A stretch of 64,000 nt of DNA. Origin: Chitinimonas koreensis. Its GTDB lineage: Bacteria; Pseudomonadota; Gammaproteobacteria; Burkholderiales; Chitinimonadaceae. Below, piece by piece: positions 61,872-64,000 of the stretch. Position numbers and translations under genes: made by a program. Position 1 is the stretch's first letter; each line of letters starts with the position of its first letter. Below the pieces are notes generated by a model that was given only the letters and a program-made list of their open reading frames with translations, ran no database searches and was not told where the DNA came from. The stretch covers positions 1,761,001-1,825,000 of the forward strand of contig NZ_CP060704.1 in NCBI RefSeq assembly GCF_014353015.1. The letters are read 5' to 3'.

Positions 61872-64000
61872 ATGACCGATTTGCAACAATTTGCCAAAGA
61901 AACGATTCCGGTAAGTCTCGAAGAGGAAATGCGCCGCTCCTATCTCGATTACGCCATGAGCGTGATCGTGGGGCGGGCGCTGCCGGACGTGCGGGATGGT
62001 CTGAAGCCGGTTCATCGCCGCGTGCTGTTCGCCATGCAGGAGGTGAACAACCACTGGAACCGGCCCTACGTGAAATGCGCGCGCATCGTCGGCGACGTGA
62101 TGGGTAAGTACCACCCGCACGGCGATGCCTCGATCTACGACACGCTGGTGCGGATGGCGCAGGACTTTTCCATGCGCTACACGCTGGTCGACGGCCAGGG
62201 CAACTTCGGCTCGATCGACGGCGACAACGCCGCCGCCATGCGTTACACCGAGTGCCGGCTGGAGAAGATCTCCGGCGAATTGATGGCCGACATCGACAAG
62301 GAAACCGTCGATTTCGTGCCCAACTACGACGGCAAGGAACTCGAACCGTCGGTCCTGCCGACCCGCCTGCCCAACCTGCTGGTCAACGGCGCCACCGGCA
62401 TCGCGGTCGGCATGGCCACCAACATCCCGCCGCACAATCTCGGCGAAGTCGTCGACGCCGCGCTGGCGCTGCTGGCCAATTCCGACCTCAGCATCGACGA
62501 GCTGATCGACCTGATCCCGGCGCCCGACTTCCCCACCGCCGGCATCATCTACGGCATCGCCGGCGTGCGCGAAGGCTACCGCACCGGCCGCGGCCGGGTG
62601 GTGATGCGCGCGCGCACCCATATCGAGGAAGTCAGCCGCGACAAGCAGGCGATCATCGTCGACGAGCTGCCCTACCAGGTGAACAAGAAGTCGCTGATCG
62701 AGAAGATCGCCGACCTGGTGCGCGAGAAGTCCATCGACGGCATCGCCGACCTGCGCGACGAGTCCGACAAGTCGGGCATGCGCATCTATATCGAACTCAA
62801 GCGCGGCGAGATGCCCGAGGTGGTGCTCAACCATCTCTACAAGCAGACCGAGCTGCAGTCGAGCTTCGGCATGAACATGGTGGCGCTGGTCGACGGCCAG
62901 CCGCGCCTGCTCAACCTCAAGCAGATCCTCGAATCCTTCCTGCGCCACCGCCGCGAAGTGGTGACGCGCCGTACGGTGTTCGAGCTGAAGAAGGCGCGCG
63001 AGCGCGCCCATGTGCTCGAAGGCCTGGCGGTCGCGCTGTCCAACGTCGACGAGATCATCGCGCTGATCAAGGCGGCCGCCACGCCGGCCGAGGCCAAGGT
63101 CGGGCTGATGGCGCGCGAATGGCGCTCGCAGCTGGTCGAGGAGATGCTCGCCCGCGTCGCCGGCGACGCGGGCCGGCCCGAATGGCTGGCGGCCGAGTTC
63201 GGCCTCAAGGCCAACGGCTATCGCCTGTCCGAGACCCAGGCCCAGGCCATCCTCGACATGCGCCTGCAGAAGCTCACCGGCCTGGAGCAGGACAAGCTGG
63301 CCGGCGAGTACCGCGAAGTGATGGACGAGATCGTCGACCTGATCGACATCCTGGCCAAGCCCGAGCGCATCACCCAGATCATCGCCGACGAGCTGGCGAT
63401 GCTGAAGACGCAGTTCGGCGACGCCCGCAAGTCCGAGATCATCCCGTTCGGCGAGGACATCAGCCTCGAAGACCTGATCACCCCGCAGGAGATGGTGGTC
63501 ACGCTGTCGCACGGCGGCTACATGAAGGCCCAGCCGCTCGACGAGTACCGCGCCCAGAAGCGCGGCGGCCGCGGCAAGCAGGCGACCGCGACCAAGGAAG
63601 ACGACTTCATCGACAACCTGTTCGTCGCCAATACCCACGACTACGTGCTGTGCTTCTCGTCGCTGGGCCGGGTCTACTGGCTCAAGGTCTATGAAGTGCC
63701 GCAGGGCGGCCGCGCCTCGCGCGGCAAGCCGATCGTCAACCTCCTGCCGCTGCAGGATGGCGAGAAGATCAACGCGATCCTGCCGGTCAAGGAATTCACC
63801 GAGGACCATTACGTCTTCATGGCCACCCAGCGCGGCACGGTGAAGAAGACGCCGCTGTCGGCCTTCTCCAACCCGCGCAAGCTCGGCATCATCGCGGTCA
63901 GCCTCGACGAGGGCGACCAGCTGGTCGGCGTGGCGATCACCTCGGGCCGCCACCAGATCATGCTGTTCTCCGACGGCGGCAAGGCGGTGCGCTTCGACGA
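61872..64000 (+). CDS. gyrA: DNA gyrase subunit A, 5' part (cut by the window end)
   Basis: The first 709 codons of a gyrase A subunit, which with GyrB supercoils DNA. It begins MTDLQQFAKETIPVSLEEEM; the active Tyr is in AAAMRYTE. The quinolone region reads HPHGDASIYDT, where the position equal to E. coli Ser83 is Ala and the Asp87 equivalent is kept. The GyrA-box-type QKRGGRGK appears near 562, supporting GyrA over ParC. The C-terminal beta-pinwheel continues beyond the window. Confidence 0.97.
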   Translation, partial: MTDLQQFAKETIPVSLEEEMRRSYLDYAMSVIVGRALPDVRDGLKPVHRRVLFAMQEVNNHWNRPYVKCARIVGDVMGKYHPHGDASIYDTLVRMAQDFSMRYTLVDGQGNFGSIDGDNAAAMRYTECRLEKISGELMADIDKETVDFVPNYDGKELEPSVLPTRLPNLLVNGATGIAVGMATNIPPHNLGEVVDAALALLANSDLSIDELIDLIPAPDFPTAGIIYGIAGVREGYRTGRGRVVMRARTHIEEVSRDKQAIIVDELPYQVNKKSLIEKIADLVREKSIDGIADLRDESDKSGMRIYIELKRGEMPEVVLNHLYKQTELQSSFGMNMVALVDGQPRLLNLKQILESFLRHRREVVTRRTVFELKKARERAHVLEGLAVALSNVDEIIALIKAAATPAEAKVGLMAREWRSQLVEEMLARVAGDAGRPEWLAAEFGLKANGYRLSETQAQAILDMRLQKLTGLEQDKLAGEYREVMDEIVDLIDILAKPERITQIIADELAMLKTQFGDARKSEIIPFGEDISLEDLITPQEMVVTLSHGGYMKAQPLDEYRAQKRGGRGKQATATKEDDFIDNLFVANTHDYVLCFSSLGRVYWLKVYEVPQGGRASRGKPIVNLLPLQDGEKINAILPVKEFTEDHYVFMATQRGTVKKTPLSAFSNPRKLGIIAVSLDEGDQLVGVAITSGRHQIMLFSDGGKAVRFD

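Overview
The window is very GC-rich chromosomal DNA with dense coding on both strands. It reads as a motile, chitin- or chitosan-degrading betaproteobacterium, probably near Chitinimonas, Chitiniphilus or the Neisseriales. The reasons are gene blocks familiar from betaproteobacteria (lolA-rarA-serS, ilvE-zinc finger-waaF, thyA-folA, a DUF3460 protein, YajQ), an F-type chemotaxis operon, flagellar export genes and amino-sugar polysaccharide genes. Species assignment is inference. No rRNA, tRNA, CRISPR array or transposase was recognised.

Layout. 0-2 kb: an RhlE-like RNA helicase, a small basic protein and a 141-bp tandem repeat block. 2-12.4 kb: a signalling block with an Hpt-REC-REC-GGDEF protein, a MerR-HTH/receiver protein, a small CheZ-like protein, then cheY-cheA-cheW-mcp-cheR-cheD-cheB. 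12.6-20.2 kb: polyamine-type genes (PuuB-like oxidase, ornithine decarboxylase), a DEDDy exonuclease, a solute-binding protein, a TonB-like protein and a secreted adenosine deaminase homologue. 20.6-25.6 kb: flhG/fleN, flhF and flhA. 25.6-31.6 kb: TetR, two chemoreceptors, a CheC phosphatase and a degenerate GGDEF protein. 31.6-40.2 kb: a putative chitin/chitosan locus (NagX-like acyltransferase, TonB-dependent receptor, GH8 enzyme with a CBM5/12-like domain, and a membrane GH18-LytTR regulator). 40.4-41.6 kb: flhB. 41.8-64 kb: mostly housekeeping genes: GGDEF proteins, a GH13 enzyme, yajQ, pspC, waaF, ilvE, MAPEG, folA-thyA, a polyamine-binding protein, SDR/TetR, SDR, serS, rarA, lolA, ompA and the 5' part of gyrA.

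The most striking item is the protein at 37782-40199. An exported GH18 chitinase fold, with the catalytic Glu replaced by Lys, is joined through a membrane segment to a cytoplasmic region and a LytTR DNA-binding domain. It looks like a one-component transmembrane sensor that uses a dead chitinase as ligand detector. It is divergent from a GH8 chitosanase-like gene and sits next to a TonB receptor and a NagX homologue. This block lies between flhB and flhA, which are normally adjacent.

Two further window-wide patterns matter. First, up to eight reading frames are broken or run on, and each is restored by adding one base, mostly in a short G/C run; this suggests homopolymer contraction in the sequence rather than eight true pseudogenes. 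Second, intergenic spaces carry several families of palindromic and dispersed repeats, some with heptamer arrays as arms.
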